A DNA stretch of 64,000 bases from Hygrophila difformis. Lineage: Eukaryota > Streptophyta > Magnoliopsida > Lamiales > Acanthaceae. The DNA is taken from NCBI GenBank assembly GCA_030278955.1, contig JAOANR010000002.1, forward strand, positions 10,529,982 through 10,593,981. The letters are read 5' to 3'. A program made the translations under genes and the position numbers. A model generated the notes under the pieces. That model was given only the letters and a program-made list of their open reading frames with translations. It was not told the DNA's origin and searched no databases. Positions 11,422-23,194 of the stretch are shown piece after piece. The number at the start of each line of letters is the position of its first letter. Within the stretch, counting starts at the first letter, position 1.

Positions 11422-11890
11422 CTTTGTCGCGGAACAACTCTTGTCGCGGAACCACGTTCCGCGACAAAATGATGCTTTGGCGACAAAGGTGCCAAAGAAC
11501 ATTTGTTAACCATTATTTTAAAACCCTTGGTCGCGAAACAACCCTTGGCGCGGAACCACGTTCCGCGACAAAATCCTGATTAGCGACCAAGGACCCAAAT
11601 ACTTGTGATTTTATTCTGGAAGGGCTTTGTCGCGAAGCAACCTTGTCGCGGAACCACGTTCCGCGCCAAAACCTCTTGTTCCGCGACAAGAATTATGCCT
11701 TATCCAATTTTCAACCTTTTTGTCGCAATGCCTCTTTGTCGCGGAACCATGTTCCGCGACAAAATTTTTGCTTAGCGATAGAGCAAACCCTAATTTTCAA
11801 AATTCAATTCCTCTTATTTCCCACCCCTTTGTCGCGAAAGCTTTGTCGCGGAACCATGCTCCGCGACACAAACTCTATTCCGCGACAAAG
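11422..11890 (+). repeat. Second GTCGCG-type inverted-repeat cluster, downstream of the TATA box
   Basis: Four or five modules of the form TTGTCGCGGAAC, 3-nt spacer (CAC or CAT), GTTCCGCGAC, each followed by CAAAA or a similar tail. Stems reach 10 bp. The cluster lies 0.6-1.1 kb downstream of the TATA box, so it would be transcribed. Confidence 0.85.
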
Positions 11891-13017
11891 TGGCACCTTT
11901 TTGCCAAATTTTTATTCTTCATCTCACCCCATTAATTAATTGAACCTTTATATTAATATTTTGAGGTTGAAATCCAATGATCTCAACCCATGATTAATTT
12001 GATATAAAGAACTTTGTTCAATTTTCCATTAAAAGATTCCTCTACAAATGATTAAACTCTAATGATCTAAGTATATAATCCGGACTGTAATTAATTAATT
12101 ATGGAATGAGAGATTATTTAGACCATAAAGAGTGAATATGGAATCATTTCCATATCCTTGCATGAGAAACCAATGTGTCTCATGCAAGAGGACCCAAAAA
12201 TATTTTTCTTTTATTTATTTTGTCTTCTCCGTGATGTGTGAAACAGCTAATAAGGAATATATCAGATTAATGTTGGCGGGTATTCCCACACGGATAACTA
12301 GCTCGTGGTCTGTATATTAATTATTAGATGTTATTTTGCATGGTTCGAATAGTAGTCGGTGGAAGCCTTAGCGGTTCGTCCATCCGGGATTATAATAGTT
12401 GCTCAGCTGACTCCTATCCGGATACAGTTTTCTTTTCTTTATTTTAATTTCGAACCCGAATCTGGAGCCGTAGTAATGTTAGATGATATATGCCAATATC
12501 ATCTAATAATTATTGCAGTAATAGAACATGTGGGTTTTTATCCGAATTCACAGATAGTGGAGTCTAAGATGACGGCGGCAACTGTCATTTGAGGCATTCC
12601 ACTGTCTAAAAAACCATCCCACCTGGAATATTTGGGACTTGGATAGCAGATGTTTGCAGCCCGGATAACCCCAGTTATTTCAGTCATCTTTTTAGCCAAA
12701 TAAACTCTTCTCATCTCCGGCTATTTCATCTCTGTGTTTCAATTTCTGTCTAAACCCACCTTATATTTTGGGTTATTTAATTTTACACTTCTTTATAAAA
12801 TTATGCATGATAATATTATGTAAATATTGTGGTCTAATTATTTTGGGATCCTTCCCTTGGACACAGGAGTCTTGATTTAAATCAGATGTTTCATAATAAA
12901 TTTCCAACAAAAATTCCTTTATAAAATCCGGATCTGAGTAAGGGATAAGTTCGACAGTTATGACTAATTCATATCCGACTGGGGGTTGATTTTGGGAAAT
13001 TAGAAGCAGAGTCAGCA

Positions 13018-13517
13018 NNNNNNNNNNNNNNNNNNNNNNNNNNNNNNNNNNNNNNNNNNNNNNNNNNNNNNNNNNNNNNNNNNNNNNNNNNNNNNNNNNN
13101 NNNNNNNNNNNNNNNNNNNNNNNNNNNNNNNNNNNNNNNNNNNNNNNNNNNNNNNNNNNNNNNNNNNNNNNNNNNNNNNNNNNNNNNNNNNNNNNNNNNN
13201 NNNNNNNNNNNNNNNNNNNNNNNNNNNNNNNNNNNNNNNNNNNNNNNNNNNNNNNNNNNNNNNNNNNNNNNNNNNNNNNNNNNNNNNNNNNNNNNNNNNN
13301 NNNNNNNNNNNNNNNNNNNNNNNNNNNNNNNNNNNNNNNNNNNNNNNNNNNNNNNNNNNNNNNNNNNNNNNNNNNNNNNNNNNNNNNNNNNNNNNNNNNN
13401 NNNNNNNNNNNNNNNNNNNNNNNNNNNNNNNNNNNNNNNNNNNNNNNNNNNNNNNNNNNNNNNNNNNNNNNNNNNNNNNNNNNNNNNNNNNNNNNNNNNN
13501 NNNNNNNNNNNNNNNNN
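13018..13517. other. Assembly gap (500 N)
   Basis: Exactly 500 Ns. The sequences on the two sides are not obviously continuous. It separates the second contig (1805-13017) from the third (13518 onward). Confidence 0.99.
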
Positions 13518-15118
13518 ATTAGGTCTCATCTAGACTGAAAGGATCTGTGTTTTAATTGAGAGTCTAGTACCTGATAGGGAATGATTTTCAGATTTATTAT
13601 TTTTCCAAAATTGCTGTTTGTTGGAAATCTTGTATTAAATATTACACTGGGTCAGATTCCACTTGAATTCCGATAAGGTGTGACAGATAATACTAGAGGA
13701 ACAACATTCGGGCCTTGGTTATTTTCTAAGGTAGGGTTGAGTATTCTTTCAGCTGCTATCTTCTTCTGCCAGAGCTTATTTTTGAGTCCTGAGTGAGTGC
13801 ATCCGGAACGAACTAATTTATGAGTTCGTTTCATTAGTTTGTATCTCATAACCACCCGACGAGAAGTGAACACTGCGAACGGTTCACCGAGAATAGGGAA
13901 TTCTTGATCCACACCCGGTCATCCTGACTGGGGGCTTTCTTTTACTACCAGGGTCAGACTTTCAAAAACCTCCGAGTGATAGGGTTTTAAATGCTTTCTT
14001 TACTGCTTTCTTTTAAATGCTTTCGTTAGAGGTCACTCGGTTGTACTAGAGTTGCGTAACTGCTACTAGGACTGAGAGTTAAGGGATAGTTCAGGGCTTG
14101 ATTAGAATCTTTGGGTGTGACATGGGGGAAGGATAACAGTACTTGGCATCTCAATAAATGATTTGTCGGGTGTTGCTTGTCCACCACAGATAAATGACAT
14201 ACCTCTGCGCGGGGGCAGTTGTATACCTGTGGTATCTTAGATTTTGTTATCTTAAGAGCATGTAAACTCTTACTGTAAGTACCTGTCTGTTAAAGGGAAC
14301 ACGGTGTAGAGAGCATGAGAGTTAGCTAACTGATGGATTATCCCAAGCTAAGATCTGTGTAACAAAATGGAAGTTAAATTGTGTTTCATCTGAATCTTGT
14401 CCAATCTTTATTCTTTTCTCCCTGTCTCTTCTGTCTCATTTTAAATCTGCTTTCTTAGATAATTTTAATCGCTTTCTCAGAATAATTTTATTGCTTTCTT
14501 AGACTAAATTTAATTCGCTTTCTAGAATAATTTTATCTGCTTTATTTTGATTGCTTTCATAGTTTAGTTTAAATTATGTCAAGTAGATGTTAGTCATTTC
14601 ACAAACTTGAATCGAGTAACCAAGTGGAAAATCTTAGTAAACGGCGTGGGCCCTGCTTCCATCGCACATCCTCCAGTGAACGATCCGGTACTTACTATAA
14701 ATACTGCAATTTTTGACTCCGTGCGCTTTCGGGGGCACAGTTTCTTAACACGAGTAAATAAAAACATGATGATTTTTCGGAAAATACTCATGTAGTGGGA
14801 ATCTGCCGAAAGTTTCATGGCAGGGAATCTCATGACATGAAATCATGAGAAGTATCATGGCACATATGCCGGGGACCCTCAGTGTGACAGGCTGAAGGTC
14901 AATTTATCCCGGTTGTATCATGAGATTTGTCAGAAGTTTCATGACAGAGAGGATCACAGCGCCATTTGAAATTAAAGCCCCTCGCATGAGTAATAAAAAG
15001 TAACAATCTTGATATATCCCTAAACCCATTCCATAAATCATAACTCATTCATTTAATAAATTCTAACCTGGTATATTTTATAAAATACTCGAGTTAATGA
15101 AATTTGTCAAAAGTTTCA
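13518..15118 (+). repeat. LTR-like 3' portion and PBS-like repeats (Tat-type)
   Basis: No coding frame. 13975-14570 is rich in repeated CTTTCTT/GCTTTC words, as in the R-U5 part of Tat-type LTRs. From 14800 the phrase 'AGTTTCATGGC...' recurs about four times, the last being the clear tRNA-Asp PBS at 15119. The LTR start is not visible and probably lies in or beyond the gap. Confidence 0.45.
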
Positions 15119-15136
15119 TGGCGCCGTTGCCGGGGA
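15119..15136 (+). promoter_or_regulatory. Primer binding site, tRNA-Asp type
   Basis: TGGCGCCGTTGCCGGGGA matches the PBS complementary to the 3' end of plant tRNA-Asp, typical of the Tat/Athila branch of Ty3/gypsy. A degenerate copy (TGGCACATATGCCGGGGA) lies at about 14858. Confidence 0.85.
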
Positions 15137-15248
15137 GGATGCAGCGTCGTTTATTAAGAGAATTACATTCCTGATTACTCATAGATTAGCTTAGTTTAAT
15201 GTCATATATCTAATCCAGAACAGAAAAAGTACCCTCAAGATTAATTGA

Positions 15249-15280
15249 ACATTTAGAGTACCAAGACTCTAAATGTGAGG
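15249..15280 (+). promoter_or_regulatory. Perfect 11-bp hairpin overlapping a polypurine tract
   Basis: ACATTTAGAGT (15249-15259), loop ACCAAG, then ACTCTAAATGT (15266-15276) pair perfectly. The 3' arm runs into AAATGTGAGGA, and the LTR-like start TGTTGAACTGAGG follows at 15281. The PBS at 15119 is only about 120 bp upstream, so the internal region of this element has almost vanished. Confidence 0.75.
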
Positions 15281-15370
15281 ATGTTGAACTGAGGAGAAAA
15301 CCTAACCTAATGGGTATTTATCTGTCTTGCAGGAAATTCGGAGCCACCCAAAAAGAAGGAGCAGAAAGAG

Positions 15371-18300
15371 CATGGAAAACCAGGTTCTTGGTTGGGAAGA
15401 CTCCACAAATCTGAGAGATTATTTTCGGAATTTAAAGGAATTTAAGATCCGGAATAAACCTCGCAGATAAATGGAACTGACCCAACCTAATTTTATGCAA
15501 GTAGATTATTTTAAATAAAGGCCCAATGTTTTGAATTTACTTGGACTGAATTCATCTAGGTCCAAATCAAATAAAATAGACGCAGGCCCAACATCACACT
15601 CGGGCCCAGTCCGTTGAAAATTTGAAAATTCAAAATGTTTGTCGCGGAATGACCATTCTGTCGCGGAACAACGTTCCGCGACCAAGTGCAACTCCGCGAC
15701 AAAGTTTCACTCATCCTTGAACCCTGATTGTCCCTGTCACGGAGTAACCATTTTGTCGCGATGCACAGCATCGCCACCAAGTGCAATTCCGCGACAAAAC
15801 TTCACTCATCCCTGAACTCTGTTTGTCTCTGTCGCGGAACACTTTGTCGCGGAGCACGACTCCGCGACAAAGTTCCTGTTCCGCGACACGGGCACACCAC
15901 CCCATTCTTCCTTGCCATTTTGTCGCGGTACACTTTGTCGCGGTGCATGACTCCGCGACAAAGTCCCATTTCCGCGACACCTCTAATGTCACCGAGCCTG
16001 GTCGCGTAATCCTGTTCCGCGACAATGGGCTAGGGTTCCGCGACCGGCCCATTAGTATTTAAACCCTTTCCCCTCCCTCTTCTTCCCCACACTCCCACAC
16101 TTAGAAAATTTTCGAAAACTGCTCGTACGCGAAAGCCTTCCCCGAAGAACACCACAGTGTTCCTCGCACTCGTTTCCCACCACTTCCAGGCGTTACTCTG
16201 CCCAATTTTCGCGAACCCAATGGAACCTCCATCTTCATCTTCGCCCCCGAAGCAGACCGAGCCCTGGTAAGTGTTTTCTATCCGATTCTTGCGCATTCTC
16301 GAGACCCTGTTATGCGATCCTTGTGTTGTTTTTCTTTTCCATTTATGTAAATAGGGCTGTTTTATGTTCATTCCCTCTGTTTTAGTTCGATTTTAGGCGA
16401 TTCTTGATGTGGGCACTGTTTATTTGAGGATTGCTGTGATTTTTTGTGTTGGCCGAGCATGTTTTGGAAGAAGTGTGTTTTTGATTGGGGTTGGGGAAAA
16501 TCGATTTTGTATGGGCATTCGATTTTGAGAAGTTAGGGCTGTTAGAGAACTCAGACAGCAGGTAGGAGTTAGCAATGGCAAATTCTCACCATCGTTGGTT
16601 TTTCAAGCTTTTAGTGTTCACAAGAATAATTCACTTTCCAAAGGGAACTCGGTCCTTATCTCATTTAATATTACTTCTGTGTGCATTCATGATTTGAGAA
16701 ATCTGAGCCTTATCTGGATGTCAATGAACATTTGGTTATTTTTCTCTGGATAGCTTGGTGTTATTGATTGTCTCGATTTTTGCAAAGCATGAGTGTTTTT
16801 GTTTGGTTAATTAGTAAGAAAGCATGCTGGTATGATTAATTTGACGTTCTCACTGAGATTTTGAAGCATGTTAGTAAGTTTGATCTTATGTTGAGAAAAA
16901 GTATGATCATGTGTTGATGGTTTGCTTTGAGAGTTCATGTTGTTTGCATGCCAATGTTCATTTAATGCCCCTCCCCTGATTTTGGCAACTTGTGTGTATG
17001 GGTACAGCAATCTGCACAAAAGTGGGTGTATGGCCTTTTTATGGCAATCCCAGTGCACACCATCCACTTTTCAGCAAGAATCACTTTTTCACAGAAGACA
17101 AAAATAGTGCTAGGAATTTTGGGTTGACAAATGTGTTTTTGTTCCCAATGGAACTAAAGAGTGTGAGTTAAGTAGCAGTATTTTTGCCACCTCAACTGCT
17201 ATCTTTTTACAAAAATCCAAAAAAAAAAAAAAATGGGACCACACACATCCCACTTTTCATTAAATAAAATCAAGTCAACCTTTTCAAAATTAAAAATAGT
17301 GTTTGCATTTTCTTGAACGTTTTCACTGTCCAATGACAGTCCAAACAATCCGGAAATAGCAACTCCACTCCGCCACGTCTCCATTGCACATTCCACTCTC
17401 GAGCAATCCATTCCACCGCTATCATTTCATTCCATTTTCAACAAGTGCCTCGAGCTTGTTTAATAAAATTGGAAAAACAAATTTTTGGGCCCAATGGCCC
17501 ATTAAAAAAGGAAATTTTTTTTGGTCCAATGACCACTTTATTTTTTTTTCTTTGAGTTCTCCCTTTTGATTGGACTCAATAGTCCAATTAAGATATCTTC
17601 TTCGAGGTCCTTAAGCAAAAGCACCTCATCTTTGGATCTTTTAATAAACTCAAGATCAAATCGCTTAAATCACATTTCGAGCTTAGCAAAGCTCAAAATG
17701 TGAGGATGTTGATTTTCAAGCCTGAGTAGTCTTTGAAAAATTATAAAAATTTGGATGTATCTAAACACTTTGACCTTTTTCAGGAATGAGTTGGTAGTGC
17801 AATCAGGCATCGGGTTACCTGACTGCACCTATGAGGCTGCTGGCAAGCAGGCCGCAATTGATCGAACGGAGATTAAGGACACGAGAGATGCCATCAAATC
17901 AGTTTACAAGGTACCTCTGGACCACACTACGGATGAAAAATTGAAACTTTCTCCGGGATGGGACGTGCATATCCCTCCAGAAGAAAGAACGATAGTTGCT
18001 GCATCGATAGAGAGGGACTACTATCACTTCCTGAAGAAGTTTTGGGTGAGGATGATGGAGCATGCCCCTCAAGACGAAAAGACAACTCCTGAGGTCCACC
18101 ACGAACGCATCCAATTGAAGTTCAAAGAGCACAGGGCTGTGTGGAACCGGCATGTGGAAAAAGGAACGAAAGATCCAAATATAGCTGACTTTGACATCAT
18201 CATCCCTAACCAGATCGTAGATCCTCAAGTTCGGATGGCCTTCGAGCACAAGCAGATGGATCTAAGTAGGGTCATCAACAGTGGGGCCATCATGATGTAT

Positions 18301-19800
18301 GAAGCATTCCCATTCAAGTGGAATCCGTATCTGTTTGAAGCAAAAGGACCAGTGGAGCAGAGGTGGATTACAGATCTAGCTCGTGCCAGGCATCGAGAGC
18401 TGACCTTCAATCTGTACAAACGCCTCAAAAACGCTGAGAAATTTGAACAAAGCCACAACACCTCATTGTTGAACACAATGAGGAAGATGATCAAGGATGC
18501 ACGCGATCAATGGGATGAACTGACTACGGTCTGGGGAAAAGGCAATGCAAGTATCACTAAGTCCTTTCTGGAAGAAGGAATAGTATTACCTGCAGATGAG
18601 GTACTTGAAACCATCTTCACACACAGAAGGTATGGACGGTACGGAACAAACAAGGATGATGAATTTCCCCAGCACATAGCAGTATTAAGGGACCAGCTGC
18701 AAGTGGATATACGCAAAGGTGGCTGGAAACCCAAAAAGAAAAAGGAAAGGCAGTTCAATTTACTATCAAAAACTGAGGCTGGGTTGTATCTCACGTACGA
18801 TTCGGCAGAAGACATGTCCTACCTTGAAGGAATTCAAAAGGATCTGGTAGGAGGCATGATGAATCAGTACAGGGACTCCTACTGGGAATTGATCATGGAA
18901 ATGGACAAGTTTGCACTTGAATACTGTAATAGTACTGCAAATGGGAAGAAGGTCTTGCACTACAACAACAACGTTCGTAGAAAGTTCTGCTCCAAGATCA
19001 AGAAGGACTGGGAGGACCAGCTGGGGAGAATCACTCAAAAGAGTTTCATTGAGGATTACTTACAGCGCGCCGAGAAGCAACTAGGCTATGAGGGTGAACC
19101 AAACAGAGAAGAGGATCCCGACGCTGAGATTGATGCCTACTTCTCCACTCCCCCTGAGGCCAACCCACAGCCTACCCAGCCAGCAGTACAAGCTTCGGCT
19201 TTGCCGCCAAGAGGGCATACTAACGTGCAAGAAGTTGCTACGTCCGAGCCAGTGGTGCAACAAGAAGCAACCCGGACTCCAACGCAGCCAGCTCAATCTG
19301 AAATGCCAGCACCTGCCACCACTAAGGCACCCATACCGCCCGAGCAAACCTCCAATACTGTTGTTACATCTGAAGGTCAGCCAGCACCTCAACCGGGAAC
19401 GAGGAGAAGGTTGGTAAAATCTGCTGACAAAGATAAACCAGCAAGAGTTCCGGAAAAGAAAGTGGAGATCAAGGAACCTGAGCCAACTGTTAGGAAGGTC
19501 GCAGAGCCCACAGATCCCAAGGACAGAGGTAAGAAACCGATGCCACCACCACCTCCGAAAAAGAAGCATCAAGTGGCATTCGATGCTGAGCTAGCCAGAA
19601 AAATGCAAAATGATGAATTTGCATCAGCCGGGCTCATGGATCAAGTAACAGGTGGTTCGGGAATAGAGAAATTGACTGAGGAAGAATGCTTGGCAAGGGA
19701 AAAGAAAGCTGCAGAGGAAGAGCAGATCAGAAAGAATATTCAGCAGACGAAGGATGAAGAAACTGCCAGAAAGATGCAAGCTGATCTGGAAAGCAGGAAA
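15371..19800. repeat. Segmental duplicate of 1805-6234
   Basis: Collinear second copy holding the same promoter-like region, palindrome cluster (15636-16048), exon 1, intron and most of exon 2. It breaks off at 19800, where the other copy continues in the gene. Here the left flank (15281-15370) is visible, showing the region is an LTR-like start at TGTTGAACTGAGG. Confidence 0.9.
15636..16048 (+). repeat. GTCGCG-type inverted-repeat cluster (duplicate copy)
   Basis: Counterpart of 2070-2482 with the same modules, including the 10-bp stem GTCGCGGAAC with an AAC loop. It lies upstream of the TATA-like TAGTATTTAAACC at about 16053. Confidence 0.85.
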
Positions 19801-19848
19801 CCCTGGTATTATTTCTATAATTTCAGAATGAGGCCAAAGACGCCATAG
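16220..19848 (+). pseudogene. Truncated second copy of the large two-exon gene
   Basis: Exon 1 is 16220-16266, intron 16267-17783, exon 2 from 17784. It has one extra Asn codon (AAC) near 18965 relative to the first copy. After the codons for ADLESRK (ending about 19800) the sequence switches to an unrelated stretch that adds PWYYFYNFRMRPKTP and a stop at 19846-19848. The last 90 or so residues of the first copy's frame, and the entire transposon-protein-like second part, are missing. Confidence 0.65.
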
Positions 19849-20851
19849 CCGAAGAAGAACAGTTTGATAATGTTGACAGATGCCAAGAGCCAGCTAAGGA
19901 AGAGAGAGCACCAGCTGAGCCAACCATAGCAGATTTGATGGATTTCATGAGAAAGAATTGGGGAGATGAGATCAACTCCAAATCGAATGTCCCATTCAGA
20001 ACCGATTACTATATTGGAACTGAAGTTCCATGTGACGAATTAAAGGGAGAATTTTCAAGTCATAATTCCAATAAAATTCTGAAATGGAAAATATTGCTTC
20101 TGAAAATTTATTTGGAAATTTTGATAGGACTGAGCCTGAAAGCTTAACCAAGGAGGACTCTTGCAGCACATCTTCTCCGACTGATGAACTTCCTACAGAA
20201 CAAGTTGAGCTTTCTACAGAGCAGGTTAACTTGGTCCATAATTCTTTAAAGCTCCCGCGGGTACATTCTTTCCATTTTTCAACGTTGATTATACTCGATG
20301 AATTTCCCATCCATGAGCAACATAATTCAGATGATAATTGCATAATTTCTGAATCATATTCTGAATATGTTGATCCATTTTGGGAACATGCTGAAAGTTT
20401 GAAGCCTAATCAGTATCGTTTGCATTTATTAGAAAAATTAATTTTACCTGATAAAATGCATATTGATTATGGTAAATTTTATTACACTGGTAGAATCCCA
20501 TTGAGTCATATGCGCTATTTAATGTTTTATTTGGGACTGAAAGGATTTAGGGTTCATCTGCGAGCTCATCATTTCCTACCATCAAAATGGCGATCCTTCC
20601 GTAGCCGTGGACGAGCATCAATTAATTGCGAAAGTCTGTCTAAAGCCAAACATATGGAATATAATCCAGGTGATTTTGTTCCAATACTTGAAAATTTTAA
20701 TTCTGAATTTTATGGAACAATGATTGCTGCATCTCATGAAAATAATTACTTTCACAGGAAATTCAACTCTGGAAGTCTGAGCTACTTGTTTGAACCTACT
20801 GCAAATCTTTCTCAATCAGCTTTGGAGACCAAAGCTTTTCATGGGGGAGAG
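19801..20851 (+). pseudogene. 3' end of an internal ORF of another element
   Basis: Readable frames are 19827-20147 (NEAKDAIAEEEQ..., LMDFMRKNWGDE) and, after a frameshift near 20085, 20084-20851. The latter ends with SALETKAFHGGE exactly at the PPT. I cannot assign a domain. The terminal ALE(S/T)KAF peptide also abuts the PPT in the elements at 29893 and 32228. This is probably the C-terminal tail of a gag- or pol-type polyprotein, with its 5' part replaced by the duplicated gene at 19800. Confidence 0.5.
20818..20851 (+). promoter_or_regulatory. Hairpin plus polypurine tract
   Basis: AGCTTTGG (20818-20825), loop AGA, CCAAAGCT (20829-20836), an 8-bp perfect stem, followed by ATGGGGGAGAG and the LTR start TGTGCAG at 20852. 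Confidence 0.8.
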
Positions 20852-22931
20852 TGTGCAGTAGGCGGCCAACCTGACCCGACTGACAAATGGACCGATCCGG
20901 ATATTTGGAACAGACAGATAAATATTTTGAACAGACAGAAAAATATTTGGAGCTATCCGGAAAAAAATTCAAGTGGGCTTCAAGTATTGAATTTAATGAA
21001 GACAAGCAATTGGGCTCAAATTAAGGAAAGAGGCCCAACTCAAGGAGAGACATGGATCAAGCCACATCCAGGCCCAAGTAATATTATTCTCGGCCCAAGT
21101 AAGGAATTGCCAACAGCCCAATTGTCTCATGCTACTCCATTATTCGGCCCAACCAAGATAGAGCCCAAGTCTCCAATACCAGCCGGCCCATCCCTTGCAA
21201 ATTGGCCCAAAAGGCAACAACCCATTTATAACAAGGAATTAAGTAGGCCGAGCCCAATCTCCACATGCAGCCCAACTTCACCAAGCAGCAGCCCAATGGA
21301 AGGCAGCCCAGCACCCCGGCGGCGATCTCCGACTCCAACATCTTGCTGCCATCTCCGGCGACAAGCAGCAGAGATTCACGGCGACGTCGGCTCCGGCGCA
21401 GGCAGCTCTCGCCGGCCTCGTCCGCCTTCGGCGCCCCTATCCGGCAGCCTCCACCTAACATCCGACCACACGTCCGGTTACCTTCCATTCCCGGTCATCT
21501 TCTCCGATCGCCAAGCTCCGACCGGCCATCTCCAAGAAAGCAGCAGGATGCCCCCCACCATTCCCGTCCCCGCCGTCGACCAACTCCAACCAAAGACCAC
21601 TGCCATGGCCGACTCTATCGTCTCAACCATCATCTCCACTGGTCCACCTCGGCAGCTTCCATGGCCGGGAGAATAATCATCCTCAAGCTCCTTGGTGGCC
21701 ATCCCTCTATCGCCTCCCTTATCCGCCGTGGTCCCCCTATGCTCCGGTGAGTCTCTTGGCTGCCTCCAGCAGCCCCTTTATCCTTGCGGTCACCTTCTTA
21801 CATTATTCCAGCCACCCTGAAAACCTTAACTACGACGAAGAAGAAAACTCCGTCGTGCCGTCACAAATCTCCATCGCCGGCCAACCTCATCCTGCCACTG
21901 CCCTCATCAGCCTCCGGCAGCCCCATCGTCATTCCAAGGCCGTTGCACCATTTCCGTCGTTGCTCCGGTCATCTTCTCTGTTATTCCGGCGAGAAAACCC
22001 TGGTATTATTTCTATTTCCAGCTCCGGCCATGCTCTTGCCAAGGCCTCCGATTGCCTACTCAAACTCAACAGGTCATCATCAACCTCAAGCAAACCGGAG
22101 GAACATCCGGCAAGGCTCTTCCGTTCCTGGCGGCTCTCATGGACGGGAAACCCTCATGTCGTCTTCGGGCCACGCCGGCAGCACCTCCGGTCGCGGAACC
22201 TCCAGAAGCTTGTCGTAGATCTCACCATGTCGCGGAACGCTCCCAGTCGTGAACCTCCTTCACCAGTCGCGAACCTCTCTCGACAGGATTCAAAGCTTCA
22301 CGACAGGGCTGTGGCAAGTTTCACGACAGGAAGCCCTTTCACGACATGTTCCAATTTCCAATCCCTTTGTGCCAATGCGATGGAAGGTCCCAGGAGTTGA
22401 AGTCCTACAGTCCACATTATTTAATTCCCCTACCTCATGGGACTTGGAGTCCAGTCCCTCTCAGCAGAATGCCCCGAAGTCACATTTCCTATTCTTTCCC
22501 CGTCGCCAACCTTCCCTCTTTGTCTCACGACATGGCTTTGTGCCTTGCGACATGAAATTCATATTTCAACACCTGTTTAATTGTATTAGGGTTGCTTAAT
22601 TATTAATGTTGGTTGTTTAAGCCCTATTTAATTTGGTTGCCTATATATATGGTCTCCAAGACACTTTGTTCTTCACCTTATTGAATCTATGAATTTTTGC
22701 TTGAGAGCATATCAATTTTCTTAAGGTCATTTGAGAGATTGTGGGATCCGAAAACCCTCAAATCTAATTGTGTTTGTGCTTTTGAGCTAACATCACAATT
22801 CTTGGATTTTTGAAGCTAAATCCAAGGTTGAACAAAGCTTCCCTATCCATTCTCTTCTTCATCCCATTTCTTCCATCTTTGATTTTTCTTTTTAATCTAT
22901 TGATTTCTTTGTTTTGGATCTTGGGTCTACA
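20852..22931 (+). repeat. LTR (about 2.08 kb) of the truncated element
   Basis: Starts TGTGCAG directly after the PPT and ends GTCTACA at 22931, giving TGT...ACA termini. Inside are a CCGGC/CTCCGG-rich block (about 21310-22030), a weak GTCGCG/CGACA word cluster (22190-22350) and a TATA box (CTATATATAT, 22641). The right flank (22932) is a gypsy RT fragment, so the element inserted into another element. The left target duplication cannot be seen because the 5' half is missing. Long frames inside the LTR are low-complexity and not credible genes. Confidence 0.7.
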
Positions 22932-23194
22932 CCACGAATCCCCTTAAGAAACCACACAGACGCAAGAATTGTCTAATTTCATGCACATTCGTGGGTGGCT
23001 TCCATTCAGAGATCGCCTTTATTTTTGTCTCGTCGACCTTAAGACCACCACGTCCAACAATATAGCCAAGGAACGAGAGTTCAGTCGCATGAAAAGTGCA
23101 TTTCTCCTTGTTGGCATAGAACTGAACTTCCCGCAACCTGTTTAGTACCTGTTGGACATGGGAATGATGATCAGATTCACTAGAATTATAGCCA
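22932..23194 (-). pseudogene. Ty3/gypsy reverse transcriptase fragment
   Basis: Minus-strand frame with YANKEKCTFHATELSFLGYI, then VDETKIKAISEWKPP and VHEIRQFLRLCGF: the connection region after the RT catalytic motif. Homologous to 27400-27760 but a different copy. Cut on the left by the LTR ending at 22931 and on the right by the LTR at 23195. Confidence 0.8.

Larger units (their letters stand above)
10115..13017 (+). mobile_element. LTR start and downstream sequence of a Tat-type element (truncated by gap)
   Basis: It begins TGTTGATAATGG immediately after a PPT. U3 features follow: a GTCGCG palindrome cluster (10474-10745) and a TATA box (10791). T-rich sequence follows, then a second palindrome cluster (11422-11890). 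I could not fix the LTR end or a PBS before the gap at 13018. No coding frame is convincing. The stretch 11936-13017 holds nothing I recognise. Confidence 0.6.

Noticed and set aside
15119..15136. A tRNA gene
   Set aside because: Only the 18-nt PBS is present. There is no cloverleaf, anticodon arm or A/B box around it.
21265..22400. Long Pro/Ser/Arg-rich frames in the LTR at 20852-22931
   Set aside because: Several overlapping low-complexity frames are open at once because of CCGG- and CTCC-rich DNA. None looks like a protein family.
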